Positions 51,501 through 57,506 of a DNA stretch of 64,000 nucleotides are shown here, one piece after another. Position numbers and translations under genes: made by a program. Position 1 is the first letter of the stretch. Each line of letters opens with the position of its first letter. The DNA comes from Sipunculus nudus (taxonomy: Eukaryota > Annelida > Sipuncula > Golfingiida > Sipunculidae). The notes beneath the pieces were generated by a model. That model had not been told where the DNA came from. It did no database searches and was given only the letters and a program-made list of their open reading frames with translations. Location of the stretch: assembly GCA_026874595.1 (NCBI GenBank), contig CM049306.1, forward strand, positions 51,162,019 through 51,226,018. The letters run 5' to 3'.

Positions 51501-54500
51501 ACAACATAGAGACATGACAAATTAATAATACATTTAACACGTGATAAAAGTATGTTTGAATTTGTCCTGTACTATGACAAAATACGTCAAAATTTCCACA
51601 GATCGAATTTTACCGGGTTTTTTATTTGTCTTTCCAAAGAAGTAATCGTTTCGAAATTAAAACCAAAATAAACTTTCTACCATTTTTTCCATGTACAAAC
51701 CTAATGTCTGACTTCAACGACCTCACTAAACCAGCCAGGAAGATAGCTGCAGTATGCTTGCCAGTTGCCGTATATATTAAATTATGGATGTAATTATCAT
51801 ACCCAGTTAATGTGCAAGACTGCATGTTTCATTTATAGTTGGTTTATTTATAATTTAAATGGAGTGAGAATGTTTTTGTACCTTTTGTACTAGGGATAAT
51901 GACAATTTGATGATAAAAACCATCATTGTTAATTTTACTATTGTTATTATTATAAAAAGTAGTAGTAGTAGTGTTGTTTTTTGTTGTTTTCAGGTTACTT
52001 GAAATAATGTATAAGATAAGTATCTAAATAATTATAAGTAATCATTTTTTTTTGGGGGGGGGGGGGGTAATCTGAAATTGGAGGGGGTAAACTGAAATCG
52101 ATTTCAGATTTCCCCTCGGTAATCTGAAAGGGGGTAATCTGAAATCGGTACACCTGTACTGTATATGACAAGACACAATATTAAAATAGTGTGTACATAT
52201 AACCAAACAGTACAGCCAACATTCAGTAATTTCAGTTAAAGCCTTGTCAGTTGCGTAAGGTCCAGACTGTGAAAAGTCTAGGTAGACGACAATATCCGCT
52301 GCGCGGACTCTGCACACTCTGATGTGAGCAATTATCACCCAAAGCAAATGTACAGATGGACACCACAGGAAAACGAATGCAGATGGCGTCACAAGTCTTA
52401 AGTACAAGATGGAGGAGTCCAAGATATATTGACATATACAACTTCTGGCCAATTCGGCACACCAGTCCTAAGAAAATAACATTAATTTCTTTTATGGAAA
52501 CGGTAAAGTAGATGGCGCCAAATGTGTGGTTTAAAAGAAATTTTCCATGATGGATTGATATGCCAAATTTCAGACCTATACCTTGAGGCAATTTTCACCC
52601 TAGGCACAAGGGCGGGGAGGGGATACTAATGAGCTGCGTAGCTTGGAGTTTAAAGGGTTACTGAGACCTAATTTCAGTTTCCATAAAGCCTTTAAATGGA
52701 ACTCCCTTGTTGTCAAGTTAGAAGGTTCTAGTCATAATTATTTTTGCAGATATTATGTTCGAACTCTAGCCAGTTGGAGTTAAAAAGAAAAAAAGATAGT
52801 CTGACCTGAGATAATTATAGTACATTAACACAAGAAATATTAGAAGTGAAAAATACTCATTGACTGTTATTTGCATACCATTTTCAGGTTTATATTATTA
52901 TTGAAAATGCAACTTTCTGACATAAAGCCTGGCCATCTGGCTTCAGTGACAGTAGCTGGGTATTTAGAGGTGATTTTAATTACCTCAGAATCAAGAAACC
53001 GGAAGCTTTCATTTAGTCTCTTGGTGTATTCCAGGGTAAATTTAAAAAATGAGGCATAGCAAGCGTCTAGTGGAAGTACAAACAATTGCATGGATTTTTT
53101 TACAGATTTTGGCTATCAACCATCATGTTACAGAACAATCACAGGGTTTGGAGACTTCACCTTTGCATACAAGCAAAATAGAGAAGAGAGATTGTGAAAA
53201 ACATTAGAGAAATGTGCAAGTATATAATAATCCCTTTACTGTTCAGATTTATTTTACATTTACATTAGGAACAATATCTTGCTAAGCTTTTGTTCTTTCT
53301 TCACAAAATTTCAACAAATACATCAAAACTAGTTTCTCTTTAGGTCAATAGGAACCTTTAGAACTGATAATAAATATACATTATTATATAAGATATATAT
53401 ATCTATATTTACATTACAGACAAGATCTTTCTTGTTTTTCTTCTTTCTCTTCCACATGGAATAACATTACCATAACCACGCAAAGAGAAACATGAAAATA
53501 TTTTTTTTACTTAAAACGCCATAATTTATATCTATGTGTGTGCATACTCAATTAAAATAACATAAAATAAATTTGAGTTAACAAACATAACACTTGCCAG
53601 TAGTGTAAGCAGAATTTTAGGGGGGGGGGGCGCGCGCCCCTTTGCGCTCCCCTATGAATACGCCCCTGATGTATATAACATGAGGCTGAAGCTTCAAGAT
53701 AGCTTTAAATTTCCATGTATAAGGTAAACTTTCAGAAGCGTGCTGATCTACTCTGAATATTTATACAGTAGTTAACTACAGGGAGCAGCTTAAAACTTAC
53801 AGGAGTGACTTTATAACTCATCATTAACCACGATGGCCAGCATCTATAAAGAAAACACTAGTGTATTTTAATTGTCAAGTACATGCATCAGTTTGATCCA
53901 CTTTTTTTTTGCCAGGATACATATTTTCTCAGCAGTTTCCATAAATGTCAGTGTCTGCCCATGACGGCCATAGCATATGATAAAAATCAGATCTGATCAA
54001 ATTAAAAACTGAAGTCCGAGCTACACATTTGAAAAAAATCAAGTTTCCATCATTCTCATGCGCTCAACTTTGACTATGTTACAGGGAAATTAATAATTTT
54101 GATGATACTAAGTTTTCTTCTTTAGAAAGGGATATCATATTTATAGGAATGGTTTTCATTTTTTGTCATTCCATGGGAAATCAACAAATACCTCCTGAAT
54201 GACCATCTCTGATTTGCCTCATACTTCATGTTGATACATTCAATTTTCCCAATGGCAAATATGCAAAATTTTAAGCCATTTATCTGCAAAATGTTTGAAA
54301 ATTTGGAGACCTTAACCTAACAAATGGGCATGGCCCTTATTTTCTGCAAAAAAGAAAACAAATTTGCTAAAATATTACAAGTTTCCGTAAGTTATTACAT
54401 TTTAACTAATCATTCTAAATGAATGGTGCCTGGATGGGATGTTCTACACTATTATGTGTCATTGACTTTTAAGACAGGCGGAAAACTGAAAATTTATAAA

Positions 54501-57303
54501 GTAATGCCCTGGTAAAAATGATGTAAAAACAATCTGTCTACTTAAATTTATGACATGAATGCTTGTTTGCAATAATTCTGTCGTGATAATTTCTTTATTA
54601 TAATGCAGATATATAGTTATAAATGTGAAAAAGAATGTTTAATTATTCTCGCAAGGGATTTTTTCGGGTTTATTTCTCCTTTTGAGAAATTTCTTATTAT
54701 TTCCTTTTATACACATTGTCTAAAATACATGCCTATGACTGTAAGTTCAAGAATTCTTTTGTATCCTGTAGAAGCTTTACACAATTTGTAGACTATGTCT
54801 ACACTTTCCTCTTATATTGGAACGATTTTGAAGATAAAATTTTCCTTCAATAAAATTTTAAAATCTTGAAATATTTCATTTATTTTCCCTAATCAAATCA
54901 GCAAACTAGAGAACCTATGGCAAAACATGATGTATGAGTTATGAAGAAACCGTTATATAATTTTTTGATTCAACTGTTTACTTTTTATGCTCGGTTACCG
55001 TGCTTTTTGCCGAATGCATTATAAATGATAAGAATGAGTTCTTTGTAGAATAATTTTAGAACATTTTAATTCATATGAACAATAGATTATCATCTAGTTA
55101 TAGAGCTTTGGAGGTCCAAGTCTGCATATTAAATTGTATACTTTTACTACGGTAACAGTAATTACGGTCAGACTGCAATTAAATATTATGAGCGTATCTC
55201 CATCGCAGAAACAAAATACACGGAAACCTGTGGTGAAATTCTGAATAACGAACAAACGATTCTTGAATGTTTGACGTTCCGAGACAATGTTACTTCTTAT
55301 ACCTCATAAAGTGCGAAAAAAATATTATTACTATTACCTGGCATGTATTGCATAGTAATTATATAGTTTTGCTTATTTCCCCGTAGAAACCTTAGGGGGA
55401 GGGGGGTAATTGTACACACCATCCCACCACCTAATTTTTTTTGAGGGGGGGGGGGATGGGGGGGGATGCATCCCCCCATCCTCCCTTTTACTCATCTTAG
55501 CTAAAAACTTAAATGTCCCGATAAAAACATAAACAGAAGTCCTTGTGAATGCTCTTCTTAAGTTGATATGGACACCATGATGGTTTCCTTAGGAACCCTT
55601 GGGAGCAGTGTCTAGAGGAACCCATACCAGACGGGTTTTTCTAAGAACCTGTAAAGATTCTCTTTTGAGTCCAGAGAACCTTAAATGTTTCTACCTGTAA
55701 CCTTGCATGACACAAGAGGGCTTCAGTTATGCCATCTCTAATAAATAACATATCTGGTTCTTAATGGGAAGCGTGAAATTAAACCAATAGACGTTATCTT
55801 TAAACGGCACTTGAAATATAAAAGATGGGAGGGCATAATTTCTTTTTGCCAAACGGATGTCCAAATATCAACAAACAACATTGATAATAGCTTGAAATTA
55901 AATTATTAAAAGTACACTCACCTATACAGTGAATTTAACATCTCTATGACTTCTTGAGGGGAGCTTGTGGCTGATAAACCGGTAAAATCGACGATGTCGC
56001 TGAAATATATTGTGACACTGTCAAAATATTCTGCTTGTACTGTCTGTTTTGACTTGAGCTGGTCGGCCACTGAGCGGGGTAACATTTGGTACAATAGCTT
56101 CTCAGTGAGGTTTTTTTCCCTGTTCAAGTCCATGTTTTTTCTTGAAATGCTCAAGGCATAATTCTGGATCCGGCCAGTCATTATATGAATGCACCTTCCA
56201 TAAAATACCGACATGACAAGACATCCCAGCGACACCAGAACTATCAAGACTGTATAAGTGGTCACTTCTGCGTCAACGCTATTAACCAATGTAGTCAATT
56301 CGGCAGAGATATCATTTACCAGACTTGCCCGCATGTATTTGATAATTTTGATGTGCTGTGTCATTTTATGAAACCAGGTAAAACTGAATTTGCTTTTGGA
56401 TCCGCTGGTCTTGTTATGACAGGATCTCCTGTGGTTTGAGCTTAATATATCCGTCATAATCTCGAGCTCTGCTTCCAGTGTACTGTTTGAAAAATTCGTG
56501 TCATAAACCTGTTTTGCTTTGAAATACATGTCAAAGCCAAGGTTCATGTAGGCTTGAGCCGCCCCCTGCAGCCGAATGAACCACGCGTATGTGCCTTTCG
56601 GGAAATCACACATCATAAAATAGGTAGCGCCGAGAGCACGTCTGATACCTAAACAGTCTGAGGCATGTAAAAATGCAGAGACAGCTTCAGTTTTCCGGGT
56701 TAACTCTCCGTAACCTCTCAGGTCTAGACTTGTCTGGCTTAAGCTTAACAGGCGAGTAACGATTTTGGTGTAGAATTTAATACTTTCGCTCAAATCAATG
56801 GACCTGTTATTGACTAAAGCTCTATGTGATGCAATCTCTTCGCGGAGGCCTGCAAAGTTGAGCAATTGTCGAGTTTTGTCTGAATTTGTAGTTTTCAAAA
56901 TGTGGTCCGTTGATTTCCTTTGAAATAGCATTTTGCTGAAGACGTTAGTTCTGAGTGATCGTGAACTTAAAAATGTAGCCGTCATACCCCGTTCTACTTG
57001 AAGCTGTGTTGCGATTTCATCGATGTATATTGTATGTTGAACGCCCTCCGAGGTCCGATAAGCTGCGCTCTTAATAATTAAGGCGTTCCGCAGTGACACA
57101 GTTGTTATAGCGAGCAGAGATACCACAGGAATAAGCATAAGTGCTTGCATCTTGACAATTTGAATTTTTCTGTTTCGTCTATATGTTTCACCCAAAGCCT
57201 CAACTTCTTGGTATTTTTTTACAAGGCTTTTTGAACTGTTCATGAACGTGCTGGAGGTCCTGGACGGGGTCGGACTTACTTTATTTTTGTTTAATATATC
57301 CAT
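18803..57303 (-). CDS. NIT-domain receptor guanylate cyclase (5 exons)
   Basis: Predicted single gene; join order is exon 1 (57303-55922), 2 (28048-27837), 3 (22475-22377), 4 (19355-19261), 5 (18928-18803). All four introns have GT donors and AG acceptors, phases agree, and the sum is 1914 nt (637 residues plus TAA). It should make cGMP from GTP at a membrane. Layout: cytosolic N-terminus 1-48; helix about 50-72; extracellular NIT (nitrate/nitrite-sensing) domain about 85-345 with [12 protein letters not shown] at 103-114; helix about 349-368; HNOBA-like coiled linker 375-422; class III cyclase 423 to about 610; short tail. Metal aspartates D436 and D480, purine-selecting E476, transition-state N554 and R558 are present; T547 stands where guanylate cyclases usually have Cys. 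The start ATG at 57303 has a strong context (AAG before, G after), and an in-frame TAG lies 13 codons upstream. NIT-cyclases are known from Trichoplax and Platynereis; expression here is not shown by sequence. Confidence 0.93.
19261..19355 (-). CDS. Guanylate cyclase exon 4
   Basis: The exon is 95 nt with acceptor tttgtag and donor AAG|gtatgc. It completes codon 565 (Pro) and encodes 566-596: the [13 protein letters not shown] segment and the strand [12 protein letters not shown], both matching the late cyclase domain, where an LRG-x-VE-x-KGKG pattern is usual. The exon ends exactly at K596 in phase 0 and exon 5 opens with GKG. Confidence 0.92.
19675..19762. repeat. AT/ACAT/GT microsatellite in intron 3
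   Basis: Alternating TATA, CATA and GTGT runs. Frames on both strands here encode Tyr/Ile/His/Thr repeats and are not genes. Confidence 0.8.
20213..20271. repeat. (AT)n microsatellite
   Basis: About 59 bp of uninterrupted AT dinucleotide, followed within 40 bp by a G13 run at about 20308. Confidence 0.9.
20880..22150. repeat. Degenerate repeat region with recurrent AGGTCA/TGACCT half-sites (intron 3)
   Basis: TGACCT or AGGTCA motifs fall near 21492, 21640, 21797, 21935 and 22077, about 140-157 bp apart. The one at 21935 reads AGGTCAcaAGGTCAaAGGTCA-like as spaced half-sites. Surrounding sequence is only weakly repetitive. The left part (20880-20960) resembles the ends of the 338-bp family. 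Confidence 0.45.
22377..22475 (-). CDS. Guanylate cyclase exon 3: purine-recognition and transition-state segment
   Basis: The exon is 99 nt with acceptor cttcag and donor AATC|gtaaat. It completes Gly532 and encodes residues 533-564, including [12 protein letters not shown] and [14 protein letters not shown]554 and R558 are the conserved transition-state residues. T547 follows MPRY; membrane guanylate cyclases normally have Cys there. One base is left over for codon 565, and exon 4 supplies the other two. Confidence 0.93.
22720..23142 (+). mobile_element. tRNA-derived SINE with perfect 15-bp target duplication
   Basis: A tRNA-like head with B box GAGTTCGAATC (22774-22784), a roughly 330-bp unrelated body and an (AAT)n/A-rich tail. 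The exact 15-mer AAGAACTTAAGTTTA flanks it at 22705-22719 and 23143-23157, which shows a recent LINE-assisted insertion. It lies in intron 2, antisense to the cyclase gene. Confidence 0.9.
23745..23828 (-). repeat. Inverted copy of the 6140-6225 dispersed repeat
   Basis: Reverse complement shares the CTGTGGGACG, ACTTGTCTC and TCAAACTTCAAAATCAAAAT strings with 6140-6225. Confidence 0.55.
23881..24059. repeat. Local tandem duplication, unit about 93 bp
   Basis: GCGGAAAAGAGAGGCGATCT starts both copies (23881 and 23974), and both run to GTACAACTA. Copy 2 lacks 4 bp of a TATA stretch. Confidence 0.8.
24345..24540. repeat. Local tandem duplication, unit about 95 bp
   Basis: GAAAAAGGGATATGATATG and AATTCGTCCCGTTATGTT recur about 95 bp apart, each copy ending AAGCATGCATCC. 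Confidence 0.8.
24553..24640. repeat. Minisatellite, unit about 22 bp, four copies
   Basis: The unit AGTATCAACCAGCCTGTTTA recurs with small changes. Confidence 0.8.
24651..27330. other. Intron 2 sequence; trinucleotide microsatellite at 26449-26500
   Basis: AT-rich with AAT/AAC repeats at 26449-26500 and two related phrases (near 26040-26170 and 26210-26350) suggesting an old local duplication of about 180 bp. No exon seen. Confidence 0.4.
27334..27671. mobile_element. Harbinger/Tourist-like MITE with TAA target duplication
   Basis: Terminal inverted repeats of about 35 bp: the left end reads GGCCAAAA, an A-rich stretch, then GGTATGGTTCTCAGGCAC; the right end is its inverse and closes TTTTGGCC. 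TAA flanks both sides (27331-27333, 27672-27674). A GGCC terminus with a TWA duplication is typical of PIF/Harbinger. At 338 bp there is no coding capacity. Confidence 0.85.
27837..28048 (-). CDS. Guanylate cyclase exon 2: central catalytic core
   Basis: The acceptor is ctttacag and the donor ACAG|gtgagt; 212 nt complete codon 461 (Ser), encode residues 462-531 and give the first base of codon 532. The peptide begins [21 protein letters not shown] and ends [11 protein letters not shown], which are diagnostic strings of the class III guanylate cyclase fold. E476 (KVETIG) contacts the guanine in characterised enzymes, and D480 (GDAY) is the second metal ligand. The join to exon 1 restores the NSLYSLFD segment expected from the family. 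Confidence 0.93.
28245..28288. repeat. (GT)n followed by G13
   Basis: About 24 bp of GT and then a G run, near the exon-2 end of intron 1. Confidence 0.85.
28539..28617. repeat. (AT)n/(ATGT)n microsatellite
   Basis: A long AT tract passing into TATATG repeats. The minus-strand His/Ile repeat frame is an artefact. Confidence 0.9.
28618..28900. repeat. Dispersed repeat shared with 30985-31230
   Basis: Both copies carry TTTTTAG, GTCTGTATGACACATTTCAAA, GTTAATTCTAAAC, TTTGCAATATATAA, a G run and CCATCCCCC-TTGCCAAAA in order and orientation. Confidence 0.7.
28901..30219. other. Intron 1 sequence, nothing recognised
   Basis: Short overlapping frames on the minus strand (29130-29650) are unlike any family I know. 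Confidence 0.35.
30220..30730. repeat. Dispersed repeat partly shared with 48680-48905
   Basis: TACGATATAGGTAGT, GGTAAAG and GCTGTGTAAA-AGCGTAGT occur in both regions in the same order. The 124-codon minus-strand frame lies in this repeat and has no domain, so I do not call it a gene. Confidence 0.5.
30985..31230. repeat. Second copy of the 28618-28900 repeat
   Basis: Same landmarks as the first copy, same orientation, about 2.3 kb away. Confidence 0.7.
31231..32029. other. Intron 1 sequence, nothing recognised
   Basis: It contains CATATAAGTG-type short repeats near 31930-31970. The left edge of the adjacent LTR could lie in its last part. Confidence 0.3.
32030..32520 (-). repeat. 3' LTR of the minus-strand gypsy element (left limit approximate)
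   Basis: On the minus strand, the polypurine tract AGGAGGGGGAG is followed directly by TGTTACAGGTGCCC, a TG-type LTR start, at 32520. A TATA-like box (32257-32262) lies about 260 bp inside. I could not find a matching 5' LTR, so the inner boundary is a guess. Confidence 0.55.
32638..33910 (-). pseudogene. Reverse transcriptase and RNase H, decayed gypsy element
   Basis: Frames in order: [65 protein letters not shown] (RT active site), a break at 33288, [32 protein letters not shown] (RNase H), [15 protein letters not shown] and stop. Three or more breaks. RT/RNase H is downstream of integrase, the reverse of normal gypsy order. Confidence 0.85.
33973..34982 (-). pseudogene. Integrase core and C-terminus, decayed gypsy element
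   Basis: Pieces in different frames: SVQSDQGANFMS (second catalytic Asp), YHPESQ followed by a frameshift before ALERFH (catalytic Glu), [15 protein letters not shown], and the C-terminal GPY/F-like module ([27 protein letters not shown]). Parts of the core near 34860-34980 are hard to read. Confidence 0.8.
34983..35942 (-). pseudogene. Protease and integrase N-terminus, decayed gypsy element
   Basis: The frame opens with [14 protein letters not shown], then [10 protein letters not shown] (aspartic protease DTG), then [11 protein letters not shown], a typical retroviral-type protease end. A linker leads to the integrase zinc-binding region ([27 protein letters not shown]). The frame stops before the integrase catalytic core, which continues in other frames. 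Confidence 0.85.
35970..36350 (-). pseudogene. Acidic Ser/Glu-rich linker between Gag and protease
   Basis: 126 codons of low-complexity Ser/Glu/Asp-rich sequence with about six diverged repeats of a DS-hydrophobic-E pattern, ending in a stop 27 nt before the protease frame. The plus-strand copy has no equivalent of this length. Confidence 0.5.
36481..40588. other. Intron 1 sequence; degenerate repeats near 39300-40080
   Basis: No exon seen. Between 39300 and 40080 GGGCCCGGG/GGGGCCTGGG-type phrases alternate with TTTATTTGT...TTAACTTGTATATATTTAA-type phrases about every 110-130 bp, suggesting a very old tandem array. Confidence 0.35.
40590..40611. repeat. G22 run
   Basis: 22 consecutive G on the plus strand; G-quadruplex potential. 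Confidence 0.9.
40936..41091. mobile_element. Short MITE flanked by TA (156 bp)
   Basis: It begins CAGTAAAACCTCCCCGAACG after TA and ends TTTTGACTG before TA; the ends are a diverged inverted repeat (CAGT-AAAAC / CAGTCAAAA). The interior is rich in GACCAC/CGACC and ends in GGTCGTAATT. The same vocabulary occurs at 59090-59165 and 60430-60663. TA duplication suggests Tc1/mariner type. Confidence 0.6.
41092..41609. other. Intron 1 sequence, nothing recognised
   Basis: No exon or repeat that I could match elsewhere in the window. Confidence 0.35.
41610..41678. repeat. (AT)n microsatellite
   Basis: 69 bp of TA dinucleotide, about 120 bp left of the LTR element, which itself inserted in a second AT tract. 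Confidence 0.9.
41798..42521 (+). repeat. 5' LTR (724 bp)
   Basis: Bounded by TG...CA (TGGACGTCACC to ACCGTAACA). TATAAAA at 42021-42027 is a likely promoter. Against the 3' LTR I count one substitution and one 2-bp indel, both within about 42074-42084. Confidence 0.97.
42525..42542 (+). other. Primer-binding site
   Basis: TGGCGACCGCGACGAGAC begins 3 nt after the LTR and has the TGG complementary to a tRNA CCA end. I cannot assign the tRNA. Confidence 0.7.
42680..44236 (+). CDS. Gag and N-terminal protease (Gmr1-like element)
   Basis: 518 codons from an ATG 158 nt after the LTR. Residues 1-150 are charged and helical with an internal near-duplicate (LKYEAQVET twice). The following capsid-like domain, about 155-330, resembles the gag region from which the vertebrate SCAN domain is thought to derive. 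A basic Ser/Gly/Arg-rich stretch leads to a zinc knuckle at 43850-43890 ([14 protein letters not shown]) whose second Cys is Tyr. The protease begins near residue 450 with [10 protein letters not shown] (DTG). The frame then stops inside the protease; the domain continues in the +1 frame after the overlap 44202-44236. Confidence 0.93.
   Translation: MGTEFKPNESIPQLRENRSLLYTLKKNELEIIALHLNIDIMDVCTVEGLRNVLKKSLYGDIDSKEESDLEEKPIKEPLGATAIDPIELELRKYELKLKYEAQVETDKLKYEAQVETEIRRYEIERETQIKLKELELQNPQNRKAHEPSEFLFRNSTKVPPFNEKEVERYFSYFERVATLMAWPKGQWTLLLQSVLVGRAQDVYTALTDEQCRDYDTVKEVILRAYELVPEAYRLKFRNATKRENQSHVEYARDKESAFNRWCQSMKIDQDFEKLKQLILIEEFKRHIRSDIKIFLDEHKVRNVKEAGVLADEFALTHRPSYTSHRRRYGEKREGSKSPKLGRRKGSPYYRGHSGSGKPQSDHGKPQYKSQSDSPAQHKEGQPRTGPKYCTFYEFKGHTESECYRKRYGQSKPKPNALTVTQSMKPVTMPSKLETKGETQSPVHESFQPFVSDGFVQLEGNHARKARVKILRDTGATQSLVLKSVLPFSQESYAGCSVLVQGVNSEFLEVPLHKSETRI
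44220..46553 (+). CDS. Protease C-terminus, integrase and start of reverse transcriptase
   Basis: The frame is open from 44202; the marked start is a GTG only, so translation must come from frameshifting or the break is a mutation. In order: protease end [14 protein letters not shown]; linker; integrase zinc-binding region ([20 protein letters not shown]); catalytic core with D ([10 protein letters not shown]), D (TDQGSNFMS) and E ([12 protein letters not shown]); GPY/F-type C-terminus ([27 protein letters not shown]); then a linker and RT entry ([28 protein letters not shown]). A 1-nt shift near 46486 puts the rest of RT in another frame. Integrase thus precedes RT. Confidence 0.93.
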   Translation: MKLESDLVSEFVTVGVCSKLPVEGVSLLLGNDLAGDRVKIDPRMTKLPSTDRDTDLLQQEFPGVFPGCVVTRAMSKKASLKPESSVLDLSQTFMAHSNDDVSGLKPVTRVNIKSPACDPRGTPSPKDSTTNVVQGKQTLNRNLQRSTNGVKSPDQNGHEQLKKDRSVKNVEVSMKTDDLIEMQKKDPDIASLRENALTKEEADKVPTCFTLQNDVLVRKYRPPTIPADKTWNTLYQIVVPPEYRPEILKLAHDHPMAGHLGVRKTKHKILQHFYWPKLKRDVAKYCKTCHVCQMIGKPTHQISPAPLSPIPTTHDAFESIILDCVGPLRKTKHGNEYVLTIMCTATRFPEAIPLRTISAKKIVEALVKFFTTFGLPRTIQTDQGSNFMSNIFAQVMAELGIKHYKSSAYHPESQGALERFHQTLKNMIRAYCLDTGNQWDEGLPFLIFAAREAVQESLGFSPFELVYGHCVRGPLAVLKDTWMENSSPSSLLKYVQEIKEKFSRANEIAQEHLKKAQNKMKVWYDKKTTKREFKPGDKVLVLFPIPGHPLQAKYSGPYKVVEKKSDLNYVIDTPDRRKSQQLCHINMLKEYHDRSAETCQSSPPPTNLVLIKETEKNAESVLMKKTELPVKLNNSDILNNLDQKLSHLDFDQLSELKEILINYDSLFPDVPSRTNVLQHDVDVGDASPIKQAPYRAGPQKLQAIKNEIKYMIENDIIENSSSAWSSPCLLIKKPDMTYRFCTDYRKVNTVTITDTYTLCPEWKIALIGLDLLRILAS
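46493..47539 (+). CDS. Reverse transcriptase and RNase H (C-terminal pol)
   Basis: 348 codons continuing RT in a new frame from about 46487. Motifs: [14 protein letters not shown] (first catalytic Asp), [24 protein letters not shown] (YIDD active site), [16 protein letters not shown] thumb/connection, RNase H with [29 protein letters not shown] and YTDHNPITF, ending [17 protein letters not shown] and TAA. No integrase, chromodomain or envelope follows; the polypurine tract and LTR come 220 nt later. Confidence 0.94.
   Translation: MPRVEDCIDRIGSATYISKLDLLKGYWQVPLTERAKQISAFVTPNGLFQYKVMPFGMKNAPACFMRLMNCVLSGLDNCTCYIDDVVVYNHIWEDHKQSLVELFERLKKAGLTVNLAKSDFCRATVTYLGLEVGQGCVKPIASKVSAIVEFPVPTNRKELMRFLGMTGYYRKFCQNFAEVVNPLTDLLKKDRKFHWNKNCQNAFERAKAILQSAPVLQAPNFDKPFSLMTDASDCGVGAVLIQDDDFNISHPVCYYSKKFLPHQKNYSTIEKETLSLLMALQHFEVYLGSTPYDITVYTDHNPITFLHKMKNNNQRLMRWSLALSEFNLVIKHIKGSDNIIADTLSRRY
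47763..47775 (+). other. Polypurine tract
   Basis: AAGGGTGGGGGTG, 5 nt upstream of the 3' LTR; primes plus-strand synthesis in LTR elements. Confidence 0.75.
47781..48502 (+). repeat. 3' LTR (722 bp)
   Basis: Starts TGGACGTCACC and ends ACCGTAACA, followed by ATATA. The TATAAAA box is at 48004-48010. Identical to the 5' LTR except one substitution and a 2-bp deletion at about 48057-48063. Confidence 0.97.
48503..48529. repeat. (AT)n tract, insertion target of the LTR element
   Basis: AT dinucleotides resume right after the 3' LTR, as before the 5' LTR. Confidence 0.85.
48680..48905. repeat. Dispersed repeat related to 30220-30730
   Basis: Shared phrases TACGATATAGGTAGT and GCTGTGTAAA. No gene. 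Confidence 0.5.
49215..49305. repeat. Dispersed repeat shared with 10040-10145
   Basis: Same orientation and phrase order (GATTTTGGCCGGCAG, GGTCACG, AAAGCCGGGCCCA). Confidence 0.5.
49462..52158. mobile_element. 2.7-kb element with inverted, palindrome-rich ends
   Basis: The left end (49462-49605) and right end (52067-52158) contain runs of GGTAATCTGAAA/TTTCAGATTACC in opposite order. The left holds a perfect 26-bp palindrome (49512-49537) and the right a 16-bp palindrome (52092-52107), both centred on ATCGAT. Outer ends are ACCGGTGTAAAGACTTCAG on the left and, inverted, ACAGGTGTACCGATTTCAG on the right. The interior has about 125-bp degenerate repeats with GAGGTCA pairs (50041, 50149, 50287) and two copies of a CAGGTGTAT-TTATGG phrase (49795, 50513). 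No coding. Likely a non-autonomous DNA transposon of unknown class. Confidence 0.55.
52590..52790. repeat. Fragment related to the 338-bp array family
   Basis: It shares GGGTTACTGAGACCTAATTTCAG, the CTCCCTTG-TTGTCAAG phrase and GAAGGTTCTAG with 10860-12080. Confidence 0.5.
52791..55917. other. Intron 1 sequence beside exon 1; G-runs at 53622 and 55445-55465
   Basis: AT-rich, no exon seen. 53610-53665 and 55390-55490 are short GGGG/CCCC-rich blocks. Small frames on both strands look accidental. Confidence 0.4.
55922..57303 (-). CDS. Guanylate cyclase exon 1: N-terminus, NIT domain, two membrane helices, cyclase start
   Basis: This exon encodes residues 1-460 and two bases of codon 461. The donor reads TATAG|gtgagt. 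It holds the whole sensor: a basic cytosolic segment, helix 50-72, an all-helical NIT ectodomain with the ERGMTA signature, helix 349-368 and the coiled linker ending [11 protein letters not shown], which is typical just before class III cyclase domains. The catalytic domain starts with the [12 protein letters not shown] motif carrying D436. A possible acceptor (CCGGGGCAG) lies 14 nt upstream of the ATG, so a non-coding 5' exon farther upstream is possible. It is unusual that 72% of the protein lies in one uninterrupted exon. Confidence 0.93.
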
Positions 57304-57506
57304 CTTTGCAATCACCTCTGCCCCGGTACATATAAAAAAAAACTAAATACTAACTTATGGAACTGTTATCCATATTCAGTATGGAAAGTCATTCCTCGTT
57401 TCCATCCGTGCTATGCATCCTCTTGTTACACGTAAGACCCGCGTCTGGTGTGACCCGCGTCAACAAGTTGTATAGTGACTCCAGGTGTCTGCGCGCCGCT
57501 AGAGTG

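Larger units (their letters stand above)
28049..55921 (-). other. Intron 1 of the cyclase gene (27.9 kb)
   Basis: It starts gtgagt and ends ctttacag on the minus strand and interrupts the catalytic domain between residues 460 and 462. It contains both LTR retrotransposons, the 2.7-kb palindromic-end element, a TA-flanked MITE, microsatellites and dispersed repeats. I see no second host exon inside it. Confidence 0.88.
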
